Positions 1 to 8,199 of a stretch of DNA of 13,894 bases are shown piece by piece; the stretch's first letter is position 1; each line of letters opens with the position of its first letter. The notes beneath the pieces were generated by a model. It was given only the letters and a program-made list of their open reading frames with translations. It was not told the DNA's origin and did no database searches. The stretch spans positions 1-13,894 of the forward strand of contig JAMYHX010000750.1 of assembly GCA_025529335.1 (NCBI GenBank), written 5' to 3'. The stretch is from Rhizopus sp. PT2906 (lineage: Eukaryota > Mucoromycota > Mucoromycetes > Mucorales > Rhizopodaceae). Made by a program: the position numbers and the translations under genes.

Positions 1-189
1 GTATTTTCGATTGTAGGATAATAACTATCTACAAAATGATTCTCACAAAACTGAATAACTAAGGAAGACTTGCCTATGGGTGTTTACAAGTCAGTCAATG
101 TTCTTTATTTTTTAGTACATTCACTCACCCACTGCACGAGCACCAAGGACTGCAATTCTTCTTGTCTTTGCTTGATTTGGGACAGACAT
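1..189 (-). CDS. RHEB: Rheb small GTPase, N-terminal part (gene runs off left edge)
   Basis: Exon 1 is 189..129 and exon 2 begins at 73 and continues past base 1; the intron 128..74 has GTGAGT and CATAG ends. Joined, the start reads MSVPNQAKTRRIAVLGARAV, followed by GKSSLVIQF and later DSYYPTIENT. GARAVGKSS is the P-loop. The arginine at the position equivalent to Ras Gly12 is a Rheb hallmark, and YYPTIENT is the switch I effector loop. Rheb is a Ras-family GTPase that activates TOR complex 1 at endomembranes and in most species is farnesylated at a C-terminal CaaX box, which lies outside the window. 44 complete codons are visible. Exon 1 (61 nt) and the partial exon 2 (73 nt) are both short, so simple open-reading-frame scans miss the gene. 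The ATG at 189 is chosen because it gives the normal short Rheb N-terminus. Identification is firm; the C-terminal part cannot be seen. Confidence 0.93.
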
Positions 190-702
190 GAGGGGAAAAA
201 AAAAAAAACAGAAATTAAAAATAGAGAGAAAAAAAGAACAAGCGTATGTTTGTGTTTGCTGTATTGCTCTAAGTTTTTTTTTTTAATTTGTTCAATTACC
301 GATGAAACACTTAAAAGGAAACCCCAATGTTTAATCAAATTTTTAAAAGACTTCTTGTTCAAGTTATGAAAGATATATATTTTGATGATTCAATTCTATA
401 CACAAGCTTCCATTTGAGCTTGTTTGTATGAAACAGCTTGGATAATGCTTATTCAAGACATGTTTATGGATCAAAAGATAGACGATTCTTTTATAAACAT
501 AAGGATATGCCTCTTTTTTTTTGTCAATAATATAGAAAGCTTGATATTGATTTATCTATACAAGTCTTATCAGGAACGCCAATAAAAAAGAACCATCTTT
601 TGATTAAACAAATGCAGATATCGAAAATAAAGATGCATATTATTGTCAGATGAATGTGTGCTTATGAAATTTATTTATTAAATAAAAAAGGGGGAAAAAA
701 TA
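190..702. other. Intergenic: Rheb promoter and FHA-gene 3' end
   Basis: There is no supportable gene here. The stretch holds the 5' flank of the minus-strand Rheb gene, with A- and T-runs near 198-209 and 277-287, and the 3' flank of the FHA gene. A small inverted repeat, ACAAGCT (402-408) and AGCTTGT (417-423), could form a 7-bp stem. Open frames over 70-369 on both strands are low-complexity shadows of the Rheb exons. Confidence 0.6.
670..675 (-). terminator. Polyadenylation signal of the FHA gene
   Basis: TTTATT on the plus strand reads AATAAA on the minus strand, 28 nt past the TAA stop at 703-705, a usual spacing for fungal 3' ends. Confidence 0.5.
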
Positions 703-1844
703 TTACAATTTGGTCTTCTTTGGTTCGTTATTTTCACTTTGCTCATTCTGTCGCATCCTTTTGTTTTTAGCTTCAGATTGAGCAGGAGGAGGAATATAAG
801 AACTGCGATGACGGCCTAGCTTTGGAGGAATCTTCCAAAAGTACTGCTTATCTTTCAATGTGCACTTACGAGCACTACGTCCAACTTGAGTATAGGTAGC
901 TCGACGCCATTCAACAGGGTCAAGCTCACTATTGTAATAATATAGATTTTCTTTTGGTGAACCATCAGCTGTCTTTCCTTTACGTTGAATTTCTCCAAAG
1001 AATGGCTTTTCTTTCAACACTTTCTTGATACGTTCAATCCATAATTCACGAGATTGTTCAGCGTATACTGGATTCGATTTCATAATACGTGAACAAATAT
1101 CACTGATGGGCATGGATGATGTACGCGAAAATACTAAAACTTGGTTTTAATTTTCAAATAATTAAATCTAAAAACAAGCTTACCAAGTGCATCAATGATA
1201 ACTTCAGAGTAATCCTGTTCTTGTTCTTGGCTTTTGTTTTCTTTTTCTTCCACTTGACTTAAATCATTTGTCTTTTCTTCTTTTGCTATTTCTTCTATCC
1301 TCTCTATTGATAAATTATCTGCCTTTTCTTCTTTAAACCCTTCTTCTGACTTTTCTTCCTCTACACATTCCTTGTTGAATAACTCCTCGCTTTTTTCATC
1401 CCTTGGAGGAGGTGGGATTCTAAATTCAATGTGGTCTCCTAGAACATCAATGAAACTGTGATCTTCAAGCACAACAATAGCATGTTGACCGTATCTGACA
1501 TGGTCAACACTGGCTCCATTAAGGCCCAACACGGTCAACTGAAAGTGTTGGGATTCATTGTTGTATTCAATTGAAATATGAATGCGACTAATTTGTCGGT
1601 TACGACGTCCAATCTTTATCGTTGAAGCGCCTCCTCTGCCCAATGTTATCGGCTTTTGATAATCACCCACAACAACAATTTTAGCAGAAACTGATTGAAG
1701 AGTGGAGGAATGAAGATCAGACGTTGGTTGAAGGTCATCTGAATGCATTGCGTATCTTTCTATATCTTCGGGACTATCTGGTAATACAGCCGTGGTGGGT
1801 TTATGTTGAGGACTACACCAAGGCTGATTGACTGTTGTTTCCAT
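703..1844 (-). CDS. FHA-domain protein, Tos4/Plm2-like
   Basis: Two exons, 1844..1184 and 1133..703, with a 50-bp intron (GTAAGC...TTTTAG), give 363 residues. Residues about 54-144 form a forkhead-associated (phosphothreonine-binding) domain, with IKIGRRNRQISRIHISIEY carrying the conserved GR, SRxH pattern and a later NG at 109-110. Residues about 148-210 are a Glu/Lys-rich acidic linker. Residues from about 228 form a second conserved block with IQRKGKTADGSPKENLYYY and a KQYFWKIPPK end, as I recall from fungal Tos4/Plm2-type proteins. The tail (KNKRMR, PKKTKL) looks like nuclear localisation signals. In yeasts these proteins are chromatin-associated factors of G1/S transcription and the DNA-damage checkpoint; the role here is inferred from that. 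The ATG at 1844 is the first in the frame. The join restores frame exactly across a phase-1 intron. The gene is divergent from the acid phosphatase. Confidence 0.85.
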
Positions 1845-2348
1845 GGCAATAAAGCGGATATAGGAAAAAAATATTTTTTTTTCCCTTTTCGCTTTCTCTT
1901 TAGGATCGCGCGTAAGAACTTAAAAAAAAAAGTCATTTGATTGGCTAATTGAAAAATTATTTTTATAGCGCGCGTGTATGTTGGATATGTCATCCATATC
2001 TGGATGAGAGAAGATAAGGCATCTTTTCTGTATACATTCAGCAACATTCTACATTATGAATCTTGTTTATATATGTATGTCAAATATATATATATTTATA
2101 TACATGGAGAATGCTTTTCTTTACGCGATAATCAATTAGGAGCTACAAACAATGCATGCTCAAAGGATTAATGTAACCCCTTTAGATTGTAAAATAAAAG
2201 AGAAGGAAAGATAGAGCAAAAGGTGTATTTAGTAGATCTTTGATATAATTTATTGTCATTGTGAATGTTTGACAAGGATTTTGATTTCAGTTTAACCAAC
2301 CGCTGAGTTCCTCTCTTTCTCCCATTCTCTTCCCTTCTTTTGTATATA
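1845..2348. promoter_or_regulatory. Divergent promoter region (FHA gene / acid phosphatase)
   Basis: About 500 bp separates two divergently transcribed starts. It contains two ACGCG cores and a CCAAT box (ATTGG at 1940-1944) nearer the FHA gene, and AT-rich TATA-like stretches (2071-2102, 2341-2349) nearer the phosphatase. Open frames here are short and low in complexity and are not called. Confidence 0.5.
1909..1975 (-). promoter_or_regulatory. Two MluI-cell-cycle-box-like ACGCG cores upstream of the FHA gene
   Basis: CGCGT occurs at 1909-1913 and 1971-1975, reading ACGCG on the coding strand of the FHA gene, 65 and 127 nt upstream of its ATG. Both lie in GCGCG runs that stand out in very AT-rich DNA. 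ACGCG is the core of the MBF site of fungal G1/S genes, and TOS4 and PLM2 are G1/S-regulated in budding yeast. That MBF acts here is inference. Confidence 0.5.
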
Positions 2349-3976
2349 ATGTCAGCAAAATTGCCAGAGTTCACAGATAAGCAGTATCCTCCTGATTTGG
2401 AATTGAGGTAAAGGACTACTTTGTGTGTTCGTGTTTTTTCGATATATAATCTACTTTTAGGTTATTGCAAATTGTTCATCGTCATGGTAACTATTGACAT
2501 TGTATTATTGCGCAATTCTCTAAAACTGTCATTAGGTGAAAGAACACCTGTCAGAAGAAGACTAGAAAATTTGTTTCCGCCCGTGTGGAACTTATGTGAA
2601 GCCAATAAGGCCATGTTTGCGAGCATTGCTCAATTTGATAAACAAAACGTCCAAGGTTTACGCCCCATCCATGTCGAACGTCTGGTAGAGAATAATGGAG
2701 CAGAAAAACCCGGTGCATGGTAAACTTCAAAAAAAAAACCGTGTTTTGCATAATTACCCACGCTACTATTATATTAGTTACTATGGACAATTGACCAATT
2801 TAGGAAGGCTTCGAATGACTGGTTTGGGTCAACGTCTAAGAGAAGTCTATATTGACAAGTAAGAGCCGATCAAGTACATAAATGTATATGCTAACCTTAG
2901 GATAGATTGAAATTTTTACCAGACATGTTTGATGAAGACACCGTGTATGTCAGAAGTACAGACTATCCTCGTACACAAGAATCAGTTCAACAGCTCATTG
3001 CCGGTGGACTATATCCAAAAGGCAAGCGATCCGAGGATTTTGTTCTAAAGCTTCGAATTAGGTAACTAAAAAAGTATACCTTAACAAACAAGGAATGTAT
3101 ACAAATGACCCTTTTGTTAGAGATCCTCGAGATGATAATATGTTTCCAAATCCAAACTGTTTTAAGCTACGTGCATTGGCTAAAGAGTTTACCAAAACAG
3201 TAGCTGATATGACAAAGGATCAATGTAAATCATTGGCCCAGAAGCTCAAGAATTACGTTCAAGATGTGTCTCTTTACAGCCATCCTTCTGCTAACGGAAT
3301 TCTCGGTAAGCAATTTACATTTTTTACATGTGGTATTCTAACATAAAAATAGACACGTTGGTATCTGCCAAAGTACACAAATTTCACTTACCATCTGATA
3401 TCGATGATGACACATTATTTGAGTTGGAAAAAGTAGTCGTCAAAGAATGGTTCTATGGAGCTACAGTATCCAACGAAGTCAGAAGACTCGCCTTGGGTAG
3501 ACTCATGGGTGAGATCCAAGATCGTATGGTACGCAAACAAGAAGGAAAAGATGCAAAGGATGAAGAAAGATTGAAGTTGGCTGTTTATTCTGGCCATGAT
3601 ACGTAAGTGAATTTTCCCTTTTATGATTCTTGTATTAACAGCGTACCCTAGGACAATAGCTCCACTCCTTATTATATTGAATGCATTTGACGAAAGGTTA
3701 CTCTTATTACATTTGAAACTGACTAATTTACTAATTTATGTGTAACTTAGGTGGCCACCTTTTGGTAGTGCAATCTTATTTGAGTTATTCAAAGAGAAGC
3801 AAGGCAAAGAACACTATGTCCGTGTGAGATATAATGAGAATACGCTTGAATTACCAGGCTGTGCTGGCAAAGGACAGCATAAAGAAGGCGACAAATCACT
3901 TTGTACGTTAGATGCATTTAGAAAGATTGTAAAGGATCAAATCCCGACTGATTGGGAAAAAGAGTGTTCTATATAA
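2349..3976 (+). CDS. Histidine acid phosphatase family protein
   Basis: Nine exons restore one frame of 403 residues: 2349-2407, 2461-2486, 2536-2719, 2778-2858, 2906-3061, 3121-3305, 3353-3602, 3652-3696, 3751-3976. The catalytic motif RHGERTP is at residues 27-33, where the histidine would form the phosphohistidine intermediate. The acid/base pair of branch 2 histidine phosphatases is HD at 312-313 in SGHDT. The N-terminus is hydrophilic and the active site starts by residue 27, so there is no room for a usual signal peptide. That argues for an intracellular enzyme, unlike secreted acid phosphatases and phytases. Sequence around VRSTDYPRTQESVQQLI fits the lysosomal/ACP6-type acid phosphatases. 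A lysophosphatidic-acid or other phosphomonoester substrate is possible but cannot be read from the sequence. Exon 2 is only 26 nt, and intron 2 splits the catalytic RHG from ERTP. The introns before exons 5 and 6 use the second of two nearby AGs, chosen because the first gives a stop. Confidence 0.88.
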
Positions 3977-3990
3977 CCAGAAGACTTATG

Positions 3991-3996
3991 AATAAA
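3991..3996 (+). terminator. Polyadenylation signal of the acid phosphatase gene
   Basis: AATAAA lies 15 nt past the TAA stop at 3974-3976. Confidence 0.55.
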
Positions 3997-4083
3997 GAAT
4001 AATGCATCATTCGTTTTATACTTACCGAGACGTTAAGGAATGCATTGCCGTTATGGACAGCGCATTGAATACCAGGAGCACCG

Positions 4084-4794
4084 TTAATCTTCTGAAGGTC
4101 TTTTGAAGGGAAGGGGAGGACTTTCATTGTCGTATTTTGATTTGTAAACAAAGATACCATTTATATTTAATGAACTATTCACATCGCGATTCCACATCGT
4201 ACCACAAGATTCACACTTGAGGACAGAGTGCACTCTTCGCTTTGATCCAGTAGCTGAGATATTATTTAATTGTTTGGATTTCCACTTGTTACATATCTGA
4301 CTCTTTAAGTACTCGTCAACCGAAACAAATTCGGTCTCCCCCGTTGGATCGTTTGCATTTTCTTTTGATTTCTTCAGTAATCCGTTTTGTAGGTGCGGCT
4401 TATTTTCCTTTCATACTTGAACAAATGAACCATTTCCAAACGCAATGATCTGTCTCCGTTTGAGAGGAGGAAGAGAAGTCAGCAGAAGGTAAAGGTACAT
4501 GTTTGATTTTGCTTGGGTTTTCGTTTTTAGCGCCAACTGTGCTTGTTTTGCCATACTTTTTGCTATTGTCAAAAACTCTTTTAACAATTTCTTGAGTTCC
4601 TTTTTGCTTGTTGATATGTTTTGAGCATTAATTGAATAAATTTGTTTGCGTTTGTGCAAACAAAGAAGGGAACCCGCGATCGACAGCTAACGGACCCTTA
4701 ATAAATGTCATATCGACTATACATCTTACATACCTTTCCCTTTATTTCGTTCTACCTTTGGAGGCGGAGGATTATCACCTTTCTTTCGCTTCAT
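4084..4794 (-). pseudogene. Decayed Fanzor (eukaryotic TnpB-like RNA-guided nuclease), C-terminal half readable
   Basis: From 4659 to 4084 one minus-strand frame is open except for a TGA at 4411-4413. It carries, in order, IIAFGNGSF; VDEYLKSQICNKW; a KRRVHSVLKCESCGTMWNRD stretch; and DVNSSLNI. This is the OrfB zinc ribbon followed by the RuvC-III block of TnpB/Fanzor proteins. The Asp of NRDVN (codon 4185-4183) is the expected third catalytic residue. The Glu of VDEYL (codon 4314-4312) could be the displaced RuvC-II glutamate described for Fanzors. The first ribbon pair is damaged: CNKW instead of CxxC (Trp codon 4284-4282), while CESC is intact. The frame ends at TAA 4086-4084. Upstream, ATG 4794 opens a 20-codon stretch (MKRKKGDNPPPPKVERNKGK) followed by a GTATGT donor, which may be the old first exon, but the join to 4659 is unclear. 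The RuvC-I region is not recognisable. With a nonsense codon and a broken ribbon, this is almost certainly dead. Confidence 0.78.
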
Positions 4795-5089
4795 GTTGAA
4801 GTAAAGAAAAAATGAAAAGTAAATGCGGATAGCTTTGTCATGTTAAATTAACGATCGGCAACATTGTTTTTATTAATTAACCATATTTTCTTTAATAGTA
4901 AAATGTTTCTTGCATGAAAAAGCACTCTACTCTTGACACATTGCACATCTTACTATGATCTCTAAAGTAATTTTCTTTATAAAAGCAATGGGATAAGGAT
5001 ACTAAAATAACACACGATGATCATGAATCATCATCTAAATACCAGGAACAGTGATTGAAGAAGTAACAGTGAAGAGGGAAACGAAGAAA
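4795..5089. other. AT-rich spacer between Fanzor and Helitron relics
   Basis: No coding signal was found on either strand. A short inverted repeat (GATGAT...ATCATC) lies around 5016-5035 and TTAATTAA at 4874-4881. Transposon ends could not be identified. Confidence 0.4.
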
Positions 5090-6273
5090 CACAAGCCCTA
5101 ATGACGCCAATATGTTCTATGATGAAACATCAGTACGCTATTCGTACACACGTATGCAGCATGTGTTTAGTAGATACGTTGAAAGTACTGCTCAAGATCA
5201 TGCCCTTGACGGGGACTATCATTTCTACTGCTACTTCTCAAGGTAAGAACGATATCACGGAAGTTTCTGTCAATATATTCAATAGGAGTAACTGCTGCAA
5301 CTTCCTCCATTTTTGATAAATCCTGGGCACGTATGTCCCTTCCTTCAATCAAACGCATTCTCATTGATAGACTTATAGGGTGACCCGCTTTCGGTAGAGC
5401 CATTGCTGTTAGCTCTATCTTCACTGTTGATGCTGGAACTCCCATGGTTAGTCAATATCTCATATGCATGACGATAAATGTATGCAAAGGGATTACATTG
5501 AGAAAGCAGAGTTGAAGAATTTTTCATAATCTCATTGTTCAAATTTTCATTCCTTTCTTATCGTCTCTGAGCATCATATGAAGGATCATAGATGTACAAT
5601 TAAGCATATGAAGGTGTGTTGCCCTCAACTGAGAGTAGAGGCCCTTGACGGTGACAAAGTGCGCCATGAATCTGAAAGGCGTTTAATCCACCTCTATTGT
5701 TATTATTGTTGGCACGGTCTTCAGCCGAGACAATGCTGCAGCCTAAGGAAGTAAACGCAAAGGCAGCGTTATATTGGCGAAGATTATCCTTAAAGTGTCT
5801 TCCTTGAGTGTCTGTACTTGCAAGCAAGTTCTTCAAGTATTGAGGCAGGTCAAGTAAGAGTTGCAATTGAACTGATCTCCGCTTGCAGCATGATTCCCAG
5901 CTTGGATTGCTCAAAAATGACGTCCCTTGCCTCTCATCGATCCAATGCAAGGCGTGACAGTGAGGGCACTCCTTATCCATACGTCAAGGACCAAAGGACA
6001 AAGGCAAGAAAGCTGCGAGATATAAGCAGCAGGTTCTGCCCTAGGTCTGCCTCTGGGTCTACTTTCAGCATCAGAAGACTCGACTGTTCTTGGTCTTCCT
6101 CTAGGTCTAGTAGTAACGCCAGCTTCTTTTTGTTGATCTTCGACACGACGTCTGTGGCGAGATGCTGCTACTCGTTCTCTGCATGCTTGACAGTCAGGAT
6201 AACGTGAATCAACTGGTAAAGGTGCACGGCAGGAAGAGCAGCTAGTTATACTTTGGTTGTTGTTGTTTTCCAT
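5090..6273 (-). pseudogene. Decayed Helitron transposase, N-terminal (Helitron-like N) portion
   Basis: Read from ATG 6273 on the minus strand in three frame segments. Segment 1 (6273 to about 6000) has a small Cys motif (CSSC...CQAC) and two RPRGRPR AT-hook-like repeats. Segment 2 (5980 to about 5365) begins MDKECPHCHALHW, then has FKDNLRQYNAAFAFTSLGC and CNPFAYIYRHAYEIL. Segment 3 (about 5372 to 5090) has MEEVAAVTPIEYIDRNFRDI and then DLEQYFQRIY. These are the order and motifs of the Helitron-like N domain upstream of the Rep and Pif1-type helicase domains. Damage includes a TGA just before MDKEC with what looks like a 6-nt insertion, TAA codons at 5602-5600, 5560-5558 and 5169-5167, and a frameshift near 5365 at a repeated ATGAGAAT. 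Homology fades near 5090, so the Rep HUH motif and the helicase are absent. In life the protein would act in the nucleus in rolling-circle transposition; here it is dead. Confidence 0.85.
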
Positions 6274-6687
6274 TGTTCTAATAAGCGCCAATATGGGAAC
6301 ATAATGTTAGTGAACAGGAACTATATGAATTGGCCTTTTATTCTCTTTTTTTTTTCAAGGCATGTCCATACCTGATTCTTTTCAAAAGGGGTTTTATTGT
6401 ATTGTAAAAACAAATATCAGGAGAAAGAGAGAAAAAGGGGAAAAGTAATCTCATACGATTGTGGTCCGAGACCCGGTTCGAACAAATGGCAAAAAAAGGC
6501 TCAAAGTGCGGTAAATTTCCGGTAAAAGTTTGTGTTACTTGCATGGTGATAAAGTGTAACACTAAATTAATAGTGTCTTTCTTGCGGGGTAGAGAAGTGT
6601 AACAATTTTGGATTTCCATTATTTAAGCAGCATTCTTTCTCTCTCTCTCTCTCTCTCTTTTCTTATCTTTCTTCTTTCAATAAAAAA
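6274..6687. other. Intergenic: 5' flank of the 6688 gene and of the Helitron relic
   Basis: No supportable gene. The minus-strand frame 6619-6338 starts at a true ATG but has no recognisable domain and crosses low-complexity DNA. A GTTACACTT-type word occurs three times (6532-6540, 6556-6564 and 6596-6604, in both orientations). The last 55 bp before the 6688 start are pyrimidine-rich, typical of promoters in these fungi. Confidence 0.4.
6634..6660 (+). repeat. (CT)n microsatellite in the promoter of the 6688 gene
   Basis: A run of about eleven CT units flanked by TTT lies 28 nt upstream of the ATG at 6688. Pyrimidine tracts like this often flank transcription starts in fungi; a GAGA-like role is possible but unproven. 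Confidence 0.7.
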
Positions 6688-7224
6688 ATGTTCAACAACG
6701 ACCAGACAATGTCTAATGGATTCTTACAAGAACCTGTCGCTTTTGAAGGTATGAAATGTGTTCATTGCTCCCCTACCTTTTTCTAACCTGTCCCTTTTTT
6801 AGACTTTGAATTCACTTTAGGTTATGATTTTGCGGCGCCTATTGATTTCAATGAGCTCGAGGATATTCCTTTTAACTCTGAGGCACACTCTCACGTTTTG
6901 GATGAAGACGAGAGAGACATGTTTAACCAATTTTTGGACCAATTCGATACTGATGGTGACGTCCACATGGATCCTTCGGCCTTTTCCTTCCCGGTTCAAG
7001 TGGATGAAGATGGACTATGTGAATCATTTTTGCTTCACTCATTAGATGATAGAAACAATGTAATAGAGGATAACTCGGAGTATGAACATGGAGCATCTTT
7101 ATTAAAAGAAGCAACAAATCGTCTTGGTTACTTGTGTTCATCAACTCAATCTTCAGGGAGCATTTCTTCTGATCTAAATACAAGCAACACCAATCATTAT
7201 GGAGAACTTACAGTGCCGATGTAA
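6688..7224 (+). CDS. Acidic protein of unknown function, 160 residues
   Basis: Two exons, 6688-6748 and 6803-7224, with a 54-bp intron (GTATGA...TTTTAG) that restores the frame. The protein begins MFNNDQTMSNGFLQEP and continues DFEFTLGYDF, DFNELEDIPF and DEDERDMFNQFLDQF. It is strongly acidic with regularly placed aromatic and leucine residues, a composition typical of transcriptional activation domains. The C-terminal half is Ser/Asn-rich and ends ELTVPM. There is no DNA-binding domain, signal peptide or membrane segment. The start fits a pyrimidine-rich leader. It may be an independent small regulator, or the front end of a larger transcription factor whose DNA-binding half has been lost or is joined by an exon I could not find. 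I saw no convincing downstream continuation before the stop. The function is not recognised. Confidence 0.65.
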
Positions 7225-7249
7225 CTTGCTTTTATTATTATTTGGGTGA

Positions 7250-7446
7250 AAGCATTTCTCCTTTTTCTTCGAGACAAACATGAAACACATGACCTTGCTA
7301 CTGCTCTCTGAAACCCTCCCCCCCTTCCCTGTGAGCACTGGGACCGTAGGAATATTTTGTCGATACTCGTGTTTGTCCCACAGCGGCTTGATGCTTCTCG
7401 CTTTCATTCGCTCCATTTCTGCCTTTACATCCGAAGAATAGTTCAA
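7250..7446 (-). pseudogene. Unrecognised coding-like stretch, possible exon remnant
   Basis: The minus-strand frame reads through NYSSDVKAEMERMKARSIK and PLWDKHEYRQNIPTVPVLTG before entering low-complexity G-runs near 7320. Base composition is clearly less AT-rich than the flanks and the residue mix is protein-like. There is no ATG at the start, only TTG at 7446. It could be an internal exon, a decayed gene fragment, or chance antisense of the 3' UTR of the 6688 gene. I recognise no family. Confidence 0.25.
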
Positions 7447-7557
7447 AACCCTTTTTTTAATGGAATAATTTTTTTCCTCCTTCTTCTTAGACCCTGTTTA
7501 GTATATAAATAATAAAGCTCATTGATACAAATATTCTTTTTGTATGCTCTTAAACTA

Positions 7558-7638
7558 TTACCCTGACACTTTAATAAGAGCAGAAACATTTGTTTCTCCT
7601 AATGCATTTACCATAATTGGCATCAAATATTCCCATTG
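7558..7638 (-). pseudogene. Short coding-like C-terminus remnant
   Basis: On the minus strand 26 codons before the TAA at 7560-7558 read QWEYLMPIMVNALGETNVSA then LIKVSG. The composition is protein-like, but an in-frame TAA lies three codons upstream of the Gln and no splice acceptor rescues it. It may be the end of a decayed gene; the family is not recognised. Confidence 0.22.
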
Positions 7639-8062
7639 TGTGTATTAACTGATATTTATAAACATTGAACATTGATCATACAAAAAAAAAGCAATTTCTG
7701 GTGTACGACTTTATTTGCTACACAAACAATAACTTTAAATGTCTGCTATTGAAAGGCAACATAGTTAACAATATCAAAAGTTGAAATTGTACAACATGAA
7801 GCTAGAGTCCATCTTGTGAAAATAAAGACCAAGTAAACGGACTTTAGAAATAAGAAAAAGCGAACAGTATGATTGACGATGCTAAAGTCTTTTTTATTTT
7901 GTTATAGAGAACTGAATTGACGTGTGTAATATTGCTTATAGTGTGGTCATATCGATCTCTCACTAATTGAGACATGACGAATGGTTTTCTAGCAATAAAT
8001 TAAAAAGTTACCTTTTATTGCCTTACACTTTATTCGCACACTGATAAAGAAATGATAATTTT

Positions 8063-8085
8063 AGACAACAAATGAGACAACAAAT
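8063..8085 (+). repeat. Tandem 12-bp direct repeat
   Basis: AGACAACAAAT occurs at 8063-8073 and 8075-8085, one base apart, a near-perfect tandem duplication. Confidence 0.7.
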
Positions 8086-8178
8086 CTTTGGACTAGCTTG
8101 GGAATAGCTGGTCTTTCTTTTTGGTCCACAGACTATTTATATAAAGTCTCTAACAACCTTTCCAGTTACGCGTTATTC

Positions 8179-8199
8179 ATAAGTGTTGACCACACTTAT
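8179..8199. repeat. Perfect inverted repeat, 8-bp arms
   Basis: ATAAGTGT (8179-8186), spacer TGACC, ACACTTAT (8192-8199). The half AGTGTGGTCA recurs in the opposite sense at 7940-7949. A second inverted repeat, AAAGACA (8210-8216) and TGTCTTT (8224-8230), follows at once. It may be a protein-binding site or a stem-loop; there is no further evidence. Confidence 0.6.

Noticed and set aside
70..369. Open frames on both strands over the left edge
   Set aside because: They cover homopolymer-rich leader DNA and out-of-frame Rheb exons; the spliced Rheb reading explains the region.
1760..2047. Minus-strand 95-codon frame overlapping the FHA gene start
   Set aside because: Out-of-frame shadow of FHA exon 1 plus promoter DNA rich in A/T runs.
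5818..6207. 129-codon plus-strand open frame
   Set aside because: Exact antisense of the Helitron AT-hook region; Ser/Arg-rich composition is a mirror artefact.
6471..6490. GGTTCGAAC, resembling a tRNA B-box / T-loop
   Set aside because: No matching T-stem on the plus strand, only a wobble-heavy one on the minus strand, and no A-box or complementary acceptor stem nearby, so not a tRNA. A tRNA-derived SINE remnant cannot be excluded.
6338..6619. 93-codon minus-strand frame with true ATG
   Set aside because: No recognised domain, crosses low-complexity tracts, and lies in the shared upstream region of two other features.
129..6748. Three first exons (Rheb, 6688 gene, putative Fanzor first exon) are each 61 nt with a phase-1 junction
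   Set aside because: Striking but only three cases; treated as coincidence.
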